A DNA stretch of 64,000 bases, from the NCBI RefSeq assembly GCF_014651075.1, contig NZ_BMWE01000005.1:248001-312000 (forward strand), read 5' to 3'. The notes under the pieces are model-generated. The model was not told the origin of the DNA. It made no database searches and saw only the letters and a program-made list of their open reading frames with translations. Source of the DNA: Streptomyces djakartensis (GTDB taxonomy: Bacteria; Actinomycetota; Actinomycetes; Streptomycetales; Streptomycetaceae). This document shows, piece after piece, positions 48,962 to 57,740 of this stretch. A program made the position numbers and the translations under genes. The stretch's first letter is position 1, and each line of letters begins with the position of its first letter.

Positions 48962-50263
48962 CTACGCGCTGACCCGGAGCTGCTCCGGCACCTCGTCGGT
49001 CAGCCGGTGGAGGCCCCCGACCAGGATCCACAGCACGGCTGTACCGGCGAGCAGCGACGAGAGGAGGAACGCGGCGGTGTTGCCCGTGGCCGCGGCGACG
49101 GCGGTGCCTACGACGGGGCCCAACGCGTTGGCACCCCACACGAACGGCAGCGCGACGCCGGTGACCCGCCCCAGCATGTCCGACGGCGTCGCCTTCTGGA
49201 TGAGCGTCATGACGGCCACGTTCGTCACGGGCATGGTGAAGTTCGAGATGGCTTGGGAGACCACGATGATCGCGAACCCGAAAGTCGTGCCGCCCAACAC
49301 GGCCGTCGGCAGCAGCAAGAACGCCAGAGCGAGCATGGCGTGGGTCAGCACGAGGGAACGTCCCATCCCCAACCGCTCGTTGATCCGTTGGGACATCGCG
49401 GCGCCGAGCAGGACCGCGGCGCCGCCCAGGCTCAGCGCGAGGCCGAGCTGCCCCGAGGAGAGGTGCAGATCCTCGTAGGCGTAGACGATGACCATGGCCA
49501 AGGCCAGCGAACCCCCCATGTTCCCGAACGTCGCCATCAGCATGAGGTGGCGCACCACGCGGTTGCCGAGAGCCATCGGCATGCTGTCCCGGATGTCCTT
49601 GAGCGCCGCGGACACACCGCGCTGCGAGGGCGTCGGAGGCGACTCGGGCTGACGGATGAACAGGAGCGTGGCCGCGGCCACGACGTACGATGCCGCGTCG
49701 GCCGCGACCGCACGCGCGGCGCCGATGAGTCCGACCAGAGCGCCACCGATGGACCGGCCCGCCACCAGCGCGAACGACCGGCTCAACTGAGTTTTGACGT
49801 TGCCGTCGACGAGGTCGGCTCGATCGAGCAGTTGCGGCATGTATGCCTGGTACGCGACCTGGAACACCACGTCGAAGACGCCCTTGAGCAACGCGGCGAG
49901 ATAGAGGTGGGGCACCGTGAGGCGATCGAGGACCGCGGCCAGGGGCAGGGAGCCGAGGATGACGAAGCGTGCCATGTTGGCGACCAGCATCAGCGGGCGG
50001 CGCCGCAGCCGGTCGGTGACGACTCCCATGACCGGTGCGAGCAGCACGAAAGGCAACCATTGCAGCGCCACGAGCATGCCGACCCCGACGGCACCCGAAC
50101 CGAAGACGAGGACCGCCAAGGAGGGCAGCGCCACGACACTGATCTCGCTGCCCAGCAGGCTGATCGATTCCCCGGACCACAGGAGAAGGAAGGGACGGTT
50201 ACGGGCCAGCAGCGATCTCGGGCGGGCCGACTCGTCCTGTGGGTCTCCGGCGGTGCTCTGCAT
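48962..50263 (-). CDS. MFS exporter, likely cluster transporter
   Basis: 433 residues with about twelve hydrophobic segments: NRPFLLLWSGESISLLGSEISVVALPSLAVLVFGS, the loop VVTDRLRRRPLMLVANMARF and VAYQAYMPQLLDRADLVDGNVKTQLSRS, typical of MFS_3 exporters. It faces the same way as the biosynthetic minus operon and borders it, so export of the product or self-protection is the likely role. Start at ATG 50263 (MQSTAGD); the upstream ribosome binding site is weak. Confidence 0.88.
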   Translation of the reverse strand: MQSTAGDPQDESARPRSLLARNRPFLLLWSGESISLLGSEISVVALPSLAVLVFGSGAVGVGMLVALQWLPFVLLAPVMGVVTDRLRRRPLMLVANMARFVILGSLPLAAVLDRLTVPHLYLAALLKGVFDVVFQVAYQAYMPQLLDRADLVDGNVKTQLSRSFALVAGRSIGGALVGLIGAARAVAADAASYVVAAATLLFIRQPESPPTPSQRGVSAALKDIRDSMPMALGNRVVRHLMLMATFGNMGGSLALAMVIVYAYEDLHLSSGQLGLALSLGGAAVLLGAAMSQRINERLGMGRSLVLTHAMLALAFLLLPTAVLGGTTFGFAIIVVSQAISNFTMPVTNVAVMTLIQKATPSDMLGRVTGVALPFVWGANALGPVVGTAVAAATGNTAAFLLSSLLAGTAVLWILVGGLHRLTDEVPEQLRVSA

Positions 50264-50453
50264 CGCGATCGAACTTTCTCGAGAGAGGCTTTGACGCCTG
50301 GATCTCCTCAACGGCGGGGCAGACGTTAACAGTTGGCCTGCGGTGTCGGTGAACGGGCCGCGCCTCCTTCACAGTTGGTGCACCAGCTGGCGGAGGAAGG
50401 CCTTCCCCGCGTGCGGTGCTTGGCCGTCAAGGGCTTCCAACTCTATGTTGGAC

Positions 50454-50500
50454 CACAACATCTGGTGGCCATTCGCAGTGTGACGCCCACAAGTTGTGCA
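50454..50500 (+). promoter_or_regulatory. Pair of NrdR-box-like sites
   Basis: CACAACATCTGGTGG (50454-50468) and CCCACAAGTTGTGCA (50486-50500, with a perfect CACAA/TTGTG core) lie 32 bp apart centre to centre, the three-turn spacing typical of paired NrdR boxes. A third, weaker repeat CCAACTCTATGTTGG is at 50437-50451. They end 47 bp upstream of an NrdJ-related gene. Confidence 0.6.
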
Positions 50501-50546
50501 GATGGGTGCGCTCTGCCCGATTTCGCGACGACGGACGAGGACGGTC

Positions 50547-51113
50547 ATGACCGAGTGGTTCGAGGGCAAGGCGACACGAGCGACCGGCAAGGAGCAGGCT
50601 CCGCAGCCCGCCCTGCCGAGCCCCTTGAAGCGCATGAACTCGATGACCCGGTCGTTCACCGTCGGCGAGGGCAAGGGCTACCTCACGGTCGCGCGCACCC
50701 CTGCGGGGCGGGTCGCCGAGGTGACGGTCCGCATGGCCAAGCAGGGATCCACGCTCGCGGGCATGATGGACGCCTTCTCCTCGACCGTCACCAGGAGCCT
50801 CCAGCACGGAGTTCCGCTCGAGGTGCTTGTCGCCGACTACGTCGGGACACGTTTCGAACCCTCGGGCCTGACCGACGATCCGGAGATACGGCAGGCCGGC
50901 TCCGTCATCGACTACGTCGGCCGCCGCTTGGCCCTTGACCACCTGTCGCACGAGGCAAGGGCCCAACTGGGCGTGCTCACCACCGCGGAACGTGCCGCGA
51001 GGGCGGCTCGGCCGGCGGAAGACCGCACGGCCAACCACCCCCGGTACCGTTTCCGTCCCGCTCCCGCACCACCCCCGGCAGATTCTCGGACCGCCCCATC
51101 CGCAGCCCGGTGA
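50547..51113 (+). CDS. TSCPD-domain orphan related to the NrdJ C-terminus
   Basis: 188 residues. The central region (MTRSFTVGEGKGYLTVARTPAGRVAEVTVRMAKQGSTLAGMMDAF to TRFEPSGLTDDPEIRQAGSVIDYVGRRLALDHL) resembles the TSCPD domain at the end of B12-dependent ribonucleotide reductase. The catalytic barrel is absent and the protein has no Cys, so it cannot be a reductase itself. It could bind or regulate ribonucleotide reductase. NrdR-like boxes just upstream support a link to deoxynucleotide supply. The C-terminal tail is Pro/Ala-rich and without recognisable structure. Confidence 0.85.
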   Translation: MTEWFEGKATRATGKEQAPQPALPSPLKRMNSMTRSFTVGEGKGYLTVARTPAGRVAEVTVRMAKQGSTLAGMMDAFSSTVTRSLQHGVPLEVLVADYVGTRFEPSGLTDDPEIRQAGSVIDYVGRRLALDHLSHEARAQLGVLTTAERAARAARPAEDRTANHPRYRFRPAPAPPPADSRTAPSAAR

Positions 51114-51147
51114 ACGTCAGCACCCACACCGGCTCAGCCCTCACTTT

Positions 51148-52524
51148 TCAGTCCCACGCCTCCGCGCTGTCCTTGCGTCCCCGCAGCCACACGTACACCG
51201 GGATGCCGGCGAAGAGGAACAACACGCCCTGGTACACGGCCGCGTACCCGGCGCCCGCGATCAGCCAGAACGAGAAGGCGAAGGAGAGGACCGCGACGGT
51301 CAGGTCGCGGGCGAGGCCCGCCGGGCGGACGCGGGCGCGGGTGCCGCGGACCAGCCAGTAGAGCTGGGCGGCGGCCGACAGCAGGTACGGCACGCAGCCG
51401 GTGAAGGTGGTGATCAGGACGAGGACGCGGAACGTGGTGTCCGGGCCCGCGGTGTAGTTGAGGGCGATGAGCAGCGTGCCGAGTACGACGCAGGCCCATA
51501 CGCCGAAGCCGGGGACGCCGCCCTTTCCGACTCGGGCGAACGGGGCGGGGAAGAGGCCGTCGCGGGCGGCGGCGTACGGCATCTGCGCGGCCATGAGGAT
51601 CCAGCCGTTGAGGCAGCCGGTGATCGAGGCGACGGCGACCAGGGCGATGGCGGTGCCGCCCCAGCCGCCGCCGGTGATCGAGTTCACGGCGTCGGCGAAG
51701 GGCGCGCCCGAGTCGACCAGCCGGTCGTGCGGGACCAGGCCGAACACGGCGACCGTGCCGAGGACGTAGACCAGGGCCGAGGCCAGCGTGCCGAGGACGC
51801 TCGCCCGGCCGACCGTGCGCTCCGGGTCACGGACCTCGCCCGCGCTGACCGCGGCCGACTCGACCCCGAGGAAGCTGTACAGCAGCAGCGCGGCGGAGGC
51901 GGCCAGCGCGCCGGAGACGCTCTGGCCGGAGGCGTTGAACGGGCCGAAGTTGTCGGTGTCGACGAAGAACAGGCCGACGGTGGCGAGCAGGAGCAGCGGG
52001 ACGAACTTCAGGATCGTCGAGACGACCTGCACCGCGCCCACCCACCGCGTGCCCGCGAAGTTCGCCGCGGCGGGCAGCCACAGCGCGGCCAGGGCGACGG
52101 CGGCCTGGAGGACGTGGTCACCGTGCAGGGGTATCAGGACCTCGACGTAGCCGACGACCGCGACGGCCAGGGCGGCGATGCTGACCCAGCACATCGTCCA
52201 GTACGACCAGGCGGACAGGAACCCGGCGAACTCGCCGAAGGCGTCGCGCGGGTAGACGTACAGGCCGCCGGTGACCGGGCTGCGCCGGGCGAGCCTGCCG
52301 AAGAGCAGCGCGAGCCCGACCGCTCCGACCGACAGCACGACGAAGGCGAGCAGGCTGACCGTGCCGTAGGGGGCGACGGTGGCGGGGAGGGCGAAGATGC
52401 CGCCGCCGATGATGTTGCCCATGACGAGGGCCGTGGCGGCGGCCAGGCCGAAGGTGCGGCGGGGAGCGGGGGCCGGGGCCGGCTCGGCGGGTTCGGCGGC
52501 CTCGGTGGGGGTGGGGACGGTCAT
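51148..52524 (-). CDS. APC-family amino acid permease
   Basis: 458 residues with about twelve membrane spans. The substrate-binding GxG-type motif of span 1 is MGNIIGGGIFALPATVAPYG; later FLGVESAAVSAGEVRDPERTVGRASVLGT is the conserved APC loop. It resembles the ArcD/YjdE-like antiporter group (arginine/ornithine or similar) but the substrate is unproven. It is divergent from the homocysteine methyltransferase; transport of S-methylmethionine, as in MmuP-MmuM pairs, is a reasonable alternative. Confidence 0.9.
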   Translation of the reverse strand: MTVPTPTEAAEPAEPAPAPAPRRTFGLAAATALVMGNIIGGGIFALPATVAPYGTVSLLAFVVLSVGAVGLALLFGRLARRSPVTGGLYVYPRDAFGEFAGFLSAWSYWTMCWVSIAALAVAVVGYVEVLIPLHGDHVLQAAVALAALWLPAAANFAGTRWVGAVQVVSTILKFVPLLLLATVGLFFVDTDNFGPFNASGQSVSGALAASAALLLYSFLGVESAAVSAGEVRDPERTVGRASVLGTLASALVYVLGTVAVFGLVPHDRLVDSGAPFADAVNSITGGGWGGTAIALVAVASITGCLNGWILMAAQMPYAAARDGLFPAPFARVGKGGVPGFGVWACVVLGTLLIALNYTAGPDTTFRVLVLITTFTGCVPYLLSAAAQLYWLVRGTRARVRPAGLARDLTVAVLSFAFSFWLIAGAGYAAVYQGVLFLFAGIPVYVWLRGRKDSAEAWD

Positions 52525-52654
52525 GGGCGTTCCTGGTGCAGGCGGAGGGGGGAGGCCGTGATCGTAACCCGCTGTCCCACATACTGGGCGACCTGTTCAT
52601 GTGATGGACACAATGGGCTGGGGCCGGCCGCCGGGACTCGACTACCGTCGTCCC

Positions 52655-53566
52655 ATGACCAGCACCATCACCCTCGCCGAAGCCCTCGCCGCCGGGACCG
52701 TCGTCCTCGACGGCGGCATGTCCAACCAGCTCGAGTCCGCCGGGCACGACCTGAGCGACGAACTGTGGTCGGCCCGGCTGCTCGCCGAACAGCCGGAGGC
52801 GATCACCGAGGCACACCTGGCCTACTTCCGGGCGGGCGCGGACGTGGCGATCACGGCCAGCTACCAGGCCACGTTCGAAGGCTTCGCGGGGCGCGGCATC
52901 AGCCACGACCGGGCGGCCGGACTCATGGCGCTGAGTGTGGAGTTGGCCCGGGATGCCGCCAGGCGGGCGCGCCTCTCCCGCCCCCTGTGGGTGGCGGCCT
53001 CGGTCGGCCCCTACGGGGCGATGCTCGCGGACGGCTCGGAGTACCGGGGCCGTTACGGGCTGTCGGTGGACGAGCTGGAGCGTTTCCACCGCCCGCGTCT
53101 GGAGGTGCTGGCCGCGGCCCGCCCGGACGTCCTCGCACTGGAGACGGTCCCGGACGCCGATGAGGCCGCGGCCCTGCTGCGGGCCGTGCGCGGGCTCGGA
53201 GTGCCGGCCTGGCTGACGTACTCCGTCGCCGGCGACAGCACCCGCGCCGGGCAGCCGCTGGAGGAGGCCTTCACCCTGGCCGCCGACGTGGACGAGGTGA
53301 TCGCGGTGGGCGTCAACTGCTGCGCGCCGGAGGACGCGGACACCGCCGCGGCGATCGCGGCCCGGGTCACCGGCAAGCCGGTCGTCGTCTATCCCAACAG
53401 CGGCGAGACCTGGAACGCCGAGGCGCGCGCCTGGACCGGCCGCGCCACCTTCACCGCCGACCAGGTGAAGGGCTGGCAGCGGGCGGGGGCGCGGATGATC
53501 GGCGGTTGCTGCCGGGTGGGCCCGGAGGCGATCTCGGGGATCGCGGGGACGCTGGGGGCGGCGTAG
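52655..53566 (+). CDS. mmuM: Homocysteine S-methyltransferase
   Basis: 303 residues of the BHMT/MmuM TIM-barrel family, which make methionine from homocysteine with S-methylmethionine or SAM as donor. The zinc site is complete: Cys in AVGVNCCAPEDAD and the pair in MIGGCCRVGPEAI. The N-terminus VVLDGGMSNQLESAGHDL is characteristic. No ribosome binding site precedes the ATG at 52655; ACTACCGT lies close upstream, so the mRNA could be leaderless. Confidence 0.93.
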   Translation: MTSTITLAEALAAGTVVLDGGMSNQLESAGHDLSDELWSARLLAEQPEAITEAHLAYFRAGADVAITASYQATFEGFAGRGISHDRAAGLMALSVELARDAARRARLSRPLWVAASVGPYGAMLADGSEYRGRYGLSVDELERFHRPRLEVLAAARPDVLALETVPDADEAAALLRAVRGLGVPAWLTYSVAGDSTRAGQPLEEAFTLAADVDEVIAVGVNCCAPEDADTAAAIAARVTGKPVVVYPNSGETWNAEARAWTGRATFTADQVKGWQRAGARMIGGCCRVGPEAISGIAGTLGAA

Positions 53567-53749
53567 GCGGGAGCCCCACCCCGGCCCTCGCGCAGCCCTC
53601 CTCCGTTCCTCCCTCCGCTGCCGGCCTCCGACACGGGAAGGCGGCCTCTCGACGGGCGGCCGAGATCACCTTCGACGAGACTCAGGGGGACATGGTTCCG
53701 GCGGGATCCCCCGAGGGAATTGGCGTGGCGTCACCCGAATGCCTCGTGT

Positions 53750-53919
53750 AACAGAACGCGCACCCGTCAGCTGCTTCGCACGGGGGCGCGACGGTGAACG
53801 TACGTGCCCGGGTGGGGAGTTCGCCGCCGAAGTCCGGCTACAGCGGCGACGAGGGCGGCAACTGCCTCGAGGAGACCGCCTTCCTTTCCTCAGTGCCGAC
53901 GGAGCCGTCGCAGGGCTGA
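53750..53919 (+). pseudogene. Relic of an XRE/DUF397 module (leader joined to truncated DUF397)
   Basis: Positions 53786-53821 match 60218-60253, the leader of the intact XRE gene, at 33 of 36 positions, and the similarity extends back to about 53750. The frame from GTG 53794 then reads SSPPKSGYSGDEGGNCLEET, which is the start of a DUF397 domain, and stops at 53919 after 41 residues. The XRE gene that should lie between leader and DUF397 is missing. The end overlaps the 3' end of the convergent carboxylesterase gene by 30 bp. Confidence 0.7.
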
Positions 53920-55443
53920 TCGTGTCGCCGGTGTGAGTTCCTCAGGGGGCGGCGGGGCCGCGTCCCTCGTCCAGAGGGCGAGTTCTCGGTCGCGGGGGCC
54001 GTACGCCGTGTAGGCCAGGCCGTTCTCGGCGTCCGGGGCGCGGTCTCCGAAGATCCGTACCGGGTGGGTCGGGTCCCAGCGTTCCCAGCCCGGGTCACCG
54101 TCCGTGGCGAACCGCACCCAGGCGGCGTGCATCGCGTCGGCCAGTTCCTGCGGGGCCCCCTCCCCGGCCAGTTTCCGCGATTCGGGGGCCTCCCCGGTGT
54201 CGAAGACGAAGCCGAGTTCCAGCGCGTGGCACGCGCCGAGGCCGGGGAGGTTGGAGGGCCAGGCGAACTCGTAGACGTACGACGGCTCCGTGCGGGCGTC
54301 GGCCAGGCGGTGCAGGGGGCCGCGGAGCAGATGGTCGGTGACGAGCTGGCCGACGGTCTCCACGGTGCCGGCCTCGGGGTGCAGGGCCCGGTAGCCGCGC
54401 GGGACCTCGCTGCCGCAGCGGCAGCGGGCCATGGCCCCCGCGAGGGCTACGGCTCCGAGGCGGTCGACGCGCTCCAGGAGGCCGCCGGGTACCAGCCACA
54501 GCCGGTACTCGTCGCGGGTCCAGCCCATCAGCAGCTCGACTCCGGGGGCGGCGCCGCCCTCGGTGAGGGCCTCCAGGGGGTCGCGCGGAACGACGTCACC
54601 GTCGATCACGATGCCGAAGGCGGGGCCGCCGACGACCGGGCTGCTCAGCCGGCCCACCTCGGCCTGGGTACGCAGCAGCAGGTCGCGGTCGACGGCGGCG
54701 AAGGCCGCGGCGGTGGCCGGGATCTTCAGCCGGGTGGCCATCCGGCGCACCATCCGCCGTACCTTGGCCCGCTCGGACGCCTCGGGCGGCCCGCTCTGCA
54801 GGACCGCCCGGCGCACCAGCCCCTGGGTCTGGGGGGCGGCGATGAGCGCCCCGACGCTGATCGCCCCGGCGGACTGGCCGGCGAGGGTGATGCGGCCGGG
54901 GTCGCCGCCGAAGGCCTCGATCGCCTCGTGCACCCAGGTCAGCGCGGCGATCTGGTCGCGTAGGCCGGGGTTCGGGGGCGCGTCCGGGAACAGTCCGTAG
55001 CCTTCCACGCCCAGCCGGTAGTTGACCGAGACACAGACCACGCCGTCGCGTGCGAAGGCGTGGCCGTCGTAGACCGGGACGGCGGAGGATCCCCTGGTCA
55101 AGGCGCCGCCGTGCAGCCAGACGAGGACGGGGAGGCGGGCCCCGCGGCCCGGCTGCGGGGTCCAGACGTTGAGGTTCAGGCAGTCGTCGCCCGGCACGAC
55201 CGGGTCCGAGAGGTAGTGCGCGAAGGCGTCGGAGTACGGGGGCTTCGGAGGGGTGGGGCCGAAGGCGGCGGCGTCGCGGACGCCCTCCCAGGGCTCCTGG
55301 GGGACGGGCGGCCGGAAGCGGCGGGGGCCGACGGGGGGTGCCGCGTAGGGGATGCCACGGAAGACCGCGACACCGCGCTCGCAGCGGCCCCGCACGGCGC
55401 CGTAGGGCGTGCTCACCACGGGATCTGCCTGGACTGCTGTCAT
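53890..55443 (-). CDS. Type-B carboxylesterase/lipase
   Basis: 517 residues of alpha/beta-hydrolase fold. N-terminal VVSTPYGAVRGRCERGVAVFRGIPYAAPPVG is characteristic of carboxylesterase type B; the oxyanion hole is VWLHGGAL, the nucleophile Ser is in LAGQSAGAISV, the acid Glu in GWTRDEYRLW and the His in GACHALELGFVFD. No signal peptide. The ATG at 55443 with GGTGGGA upstream is preferred to the earlier ATG at 55464. Substrate unknown. Confidence 0.92.
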   Translation of the reverse strand: MTAVQADPVVSTPYGAVRGRCERGVAVFRGIPYAAPPVGPRRFRPPVPQEPWEGVRDAAAFGPTPPKPPYSDAFAHYLSDPVVPGDDCLNLNVWTPQPGRGARLPVLVWLHGGALTRGSSAVPVYDGHAFARDGVVCVSVNYRLGVEGYGLFPDAPPNPGLRDQIAALTWVHEAIEAFGGDPGRITLAGQSAGAISVGALIAAPQTQGLVRRAVLQSGPPEASERAKVRRMVRRMATRLKIPATAAAFAAVDRDLLLRTQAEVGRLSSPVVGGPAFGIVIDGDVVPRDPLEALTEGGAAPGVELLMGWTRDEYRLWLVPGGLLERVDRLGAVALAGAMARCRCGSEVPRGYRALHPEAGTVETVGQLVTDHLLRGPLHRLADARTEPSYVYEFAWPSNLPGLGACHALELGFVFDTGEAPESRKLAGEGAPQELADAMHAAWVRFATDGDPGWERWDPTHPVRIFGDRAPDAENGLAYTAYGPRDRELALWTRDAAPPPPEELTPATRSALRRLRRH

Positions 55444-55614
55444 ACGTCCCACCAGCCTCCTCACCGCGCTCGTGCACCGTGAAGATCAGAGCAACTCATT
55501 GTCGCCCGGTATTCCGGCGCACGAGCGGGTGAGAGGGCTGTTCGGGTAGTCGGTCACTGCCTGTGCACGGTCACTTCGCGGACACCGGCCTGCCGATACC
55601 GTGCTGGGCGAACC

Positions 55615-56208
55615 TCAGCACACCCACAGGCCGTCGGCCTTGTCGTTGTTGGCGGCACCGACGTTGGAGCTGGACGAGGGGGCGGTGGACGTCCAGAGCA
55701 AGGCCCAGGAACTGCCCGTCCAGTTGTACACGTGGGTCTGGGTTCCCCGGCTCTGGTTGTTGTGCCAGGACGTGGTCTGGTCGTTGAAGCCCCAGTTCGC
55801 GAGGTTCTCGAAGTTGCAGTCCGACCAAGTCAGGCGGCGACCGTCGAAGTTGGAGTGCTCGTAGAGGCACGTCCAGAGGTAGTTGCAGTTCGGCGTTCCG
55901 AACGCGCCGCGGGGCTCGTTGACGGCTCGGGCCTTCTTCTCGCCCGGCAGCGGGAAGGTCATGACGGCCTTGCCGTCACGCCATGAGATCTGATTGACGC
56001 CGATCTGCTTCCCGCCAGGGGTGATGGCCATCTGCTTGTCGATCTGCCCCTGGAGCTTGGAGACCTCGCTCTCGCTCAGGCCTGCCTTCTCCGCCTGAGC
56101 CGCGATCGTGCTCTGGAGTTCGGTCGACGCGGAGGTCGGCCCTGCCAGGCCAAGTGTGGCCATGACACCCGCAGCCAGGATGACGCTGAACCTTGTTCTC
56201 GTGCGCAT
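55615..56208 (-). CDS. Secreted I36-type peptidase inhibitor family protein
   Basis: 197 residues. Signal peptide MRTRTRFSVILAAGVMATLGLAGPTSA, a charged helical pro-region (IAAQAEKAGLSESEVSKLQGQIDKQM), and a C-terminal beta/gamma-crystallin-like domain with paired Cys (FGTPNCNYLWTCLYEHSNFDGRRLTWSDCNFENLANWGFNDQTTSWHNNQ). This is the layout of Streptomyces metalloprotease inhibitors of family I36. It likely acts outside the cell. Monocistronic, divergent from the LacI gene. Confidence 0.88.
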   Translation of the reverse strand: MRTRTRFSVILAAGVMATLGLAGPTSASTELQSTIAAQAEKAGLSESEVSKLQGQIDKQMAITPGGKQIGVNQISWRDGKAVMTFPLPGEKKARAVNEPRGAFGTPNCNYLWTCLYEHSNFDGRRLTWSDCNFENLANWGFNDQTTSWHNNQSRGTQTHVYNWTGSSWALLWTSTAPSSSSNVGAANNDKADGLWVC

Positions 56209-56381
56209 GGGGAAACTTCCCTTCGGTCACGAAGTATCGGCGTACCGAGCGCGATCACGCTATGTCATCATCTGATCACGAACACGGCTCTTTCCGGCCG
56301 GTTTTGACTGGAACATGCCACCATTGCACCGCCCGGTGCCGGCCGAGCCGGACGCTCGCCAGAGCCCGGCGTTCGGGGTTT

Positions 56382-56513
56382 CGAAAGTTTTGAGCGATGC
56401 GAACCGGCGAATTCACTTCCCTTCCCGCCGTCCTGCGCCGCACTTACATTAGGAAGCGCTTTCTGCCCGGCCGGGCTCCGGACCGCCGTGAGCAACGCCG
56501 GTCGAAACTTTCC
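56382..56513 (+). promoter_or_regulatory. Operator cluster ahead of the LacI-family gene
   Basis: Three palindromic elements lie in the 340-bp region: CGAAAGTTTTG (56382-56392), AGGAAGCGCTTTCT (56451-56464, 13 of 14 to AGAAAGCGCTTTCT) and CGAAACTTTCC (56503-56513). The first and third resemble the CGAAAxTTTCG sites reported ahead of xylanase genes in actinomycetes; the second is a generic LacI-type operator. Autoregulation is likely. Confidence 0.5.
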
Positions 56514-56549
56514 ACGGCCCTCGGGCGGGCCGGAGAGGCGGGTTCTTCG

Positions 56550-57593
56550 ATGGTTCGTACGGCGAGCGCGAGCGCGGCTGCCGGTCCGACGCTGGCGGTC
56601 GTGGCCCGCGAGGCGGGGGTGTCGGTGCCGACCGCGTCCAAGGTGGTCAACGGGCGCGAGGACGTGGCGCCCGAGACCCGCCGCCGGGTCACCGAGGCAC
56701 TCGACCGGCTCGGCTATGTGCGCAGACCCCGGTTCGACGCGAGCAGAGCGCCCCGGCTGGTCGATCTGGTCGTGCACTCGCTGGAGAGCTCCTGGTCGGG
56801 TGCGGTGCTGCACGGGGTGGAGGAGGCGGCGCACCACGCGGGCCTGGAAGTCGTGGTGTCGGCGGCCCTGACCCGCACCCGGGCCGGCCGCCCGGAGCGC
56901 GGCTGGCTGGACAAGCTGGTCGCCCGGGGCTCGTCCGGCGTCCTGTTCAACCTCGCCGAGCTGAGCGACTCCCAGTACGCCTGGCTGGAGCAGCACCGCA
57001 TCCCGTTCGTGATGATCGACCCGGTCCAGGAGCCGCCGGAGGGTGTGGCGTCGGTGGGCGCGGCGAACTGGCAGGGCGGTCTGACGGCCACTGAGCACCT
57101 GCTGTCCCTGGGACACGAGCGCATCGCCGTCATCGCGGGAAACCGGCGCACGATGTGCAGCAGCGCCCGGGTCGCCGGTTACCGCTCGGCGCTCGCGTCG
57201 GCCGGTGTCCGGCACCGCGCCGAGTACGTCCGGCACGCCGGCTTCGACGAGAACCAGGCCCGCCGCCGTATGCGGGAACTCCTCGACCTGCCGGAGCCGC
57301 CGACGGCCGTGTTCGTCTGCTCGGACCGGATGGCACTCGGGGTGTACGAGGCCCTGTCCGAGCGGAAGTTGAAGGTCCCGGACGATGTCAGCGTGGTCGG
57401 CTTCGACGACCTCCCCGAGGCCCGTTGGGCCTCCCCCGCCCTCACCACGGTCCGCCAGCCGCTGTCGGAGATGGCGGCGACGGCGCTGCGCTCGCTGCTG
57501 CGCATGATGGACGGCCACCGTCCGGAGAGCACGCGGACGGAGCTGTCGACGAAGTTGGTGGAGCGGGCGAGTACGGCGGCGCCGAGGGTGTAG
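56550..57593 (+). CDS. LacI-family transcriptional regulator
   Basis: 347 residues. DNA-binding head TLAVVAREAGVSVPTASKVVNGREDVAPETRRRVTEALDRLGYV with the hinge after it, then a periplasmic-binding-protein-like sensor domain (LVDLVVHSLESSWSGAVLHGVEEAA, ATEHLLSLGHERIAVIAGNR, DDVSVVGFDDLPEARWASPALTTVRQP). The VPTASKVVNG form of the recognition helix occurs in Streptomyces regulators of plant-polysaccharide genes. ATG 56550 follows GGAGAGG. Candidate operators lie upstream and, by similarity, at the pectin and aldO promoters. Confidence 0.92.
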   Translation: MVRTASASAAAGPTLAVVAREAGVSVPTASKVVNGREDVAPETRRRVTEALDRLGYVRRPRFDASRAPRLVDLVVHSLESSWSGAVLHGVEEAAHHAGLEVVVSAALTRTRAGRPERGWLDKLVARGSSGVLFNLAELSDSQYAWLEQHRIPFVMIDPVQEPPEGVASVGAANWQGGLTATEHLLSLGHERIAVIAGNRRTMCSSARVAGYRSALASAGVRHRAEYVRHAGFDENQARRRMRELLDLPEPPTAVFVCSDRMALGVYEALSERKLKVPDDVSVVGFDDLPEARWASPALTTVRQPLSEMAATALRSLLRMMDGHRPESTRTELSTKLVERASTAAPRV

Positions 57594-57740
57594 GGCGGCG
57601 TCTCCCTCGCGGGCGCGGACGGCCGACCGCGCGTTCGGGTTGTACGGAAATGGACGCATTGACCTGGGGCCGATGGGGCCGTTGCCTGAGGGTGGGCCCC
57701 TTGCCGCAGGGGCAGGGGGACGTGTCGACCGGGGGGAAGT

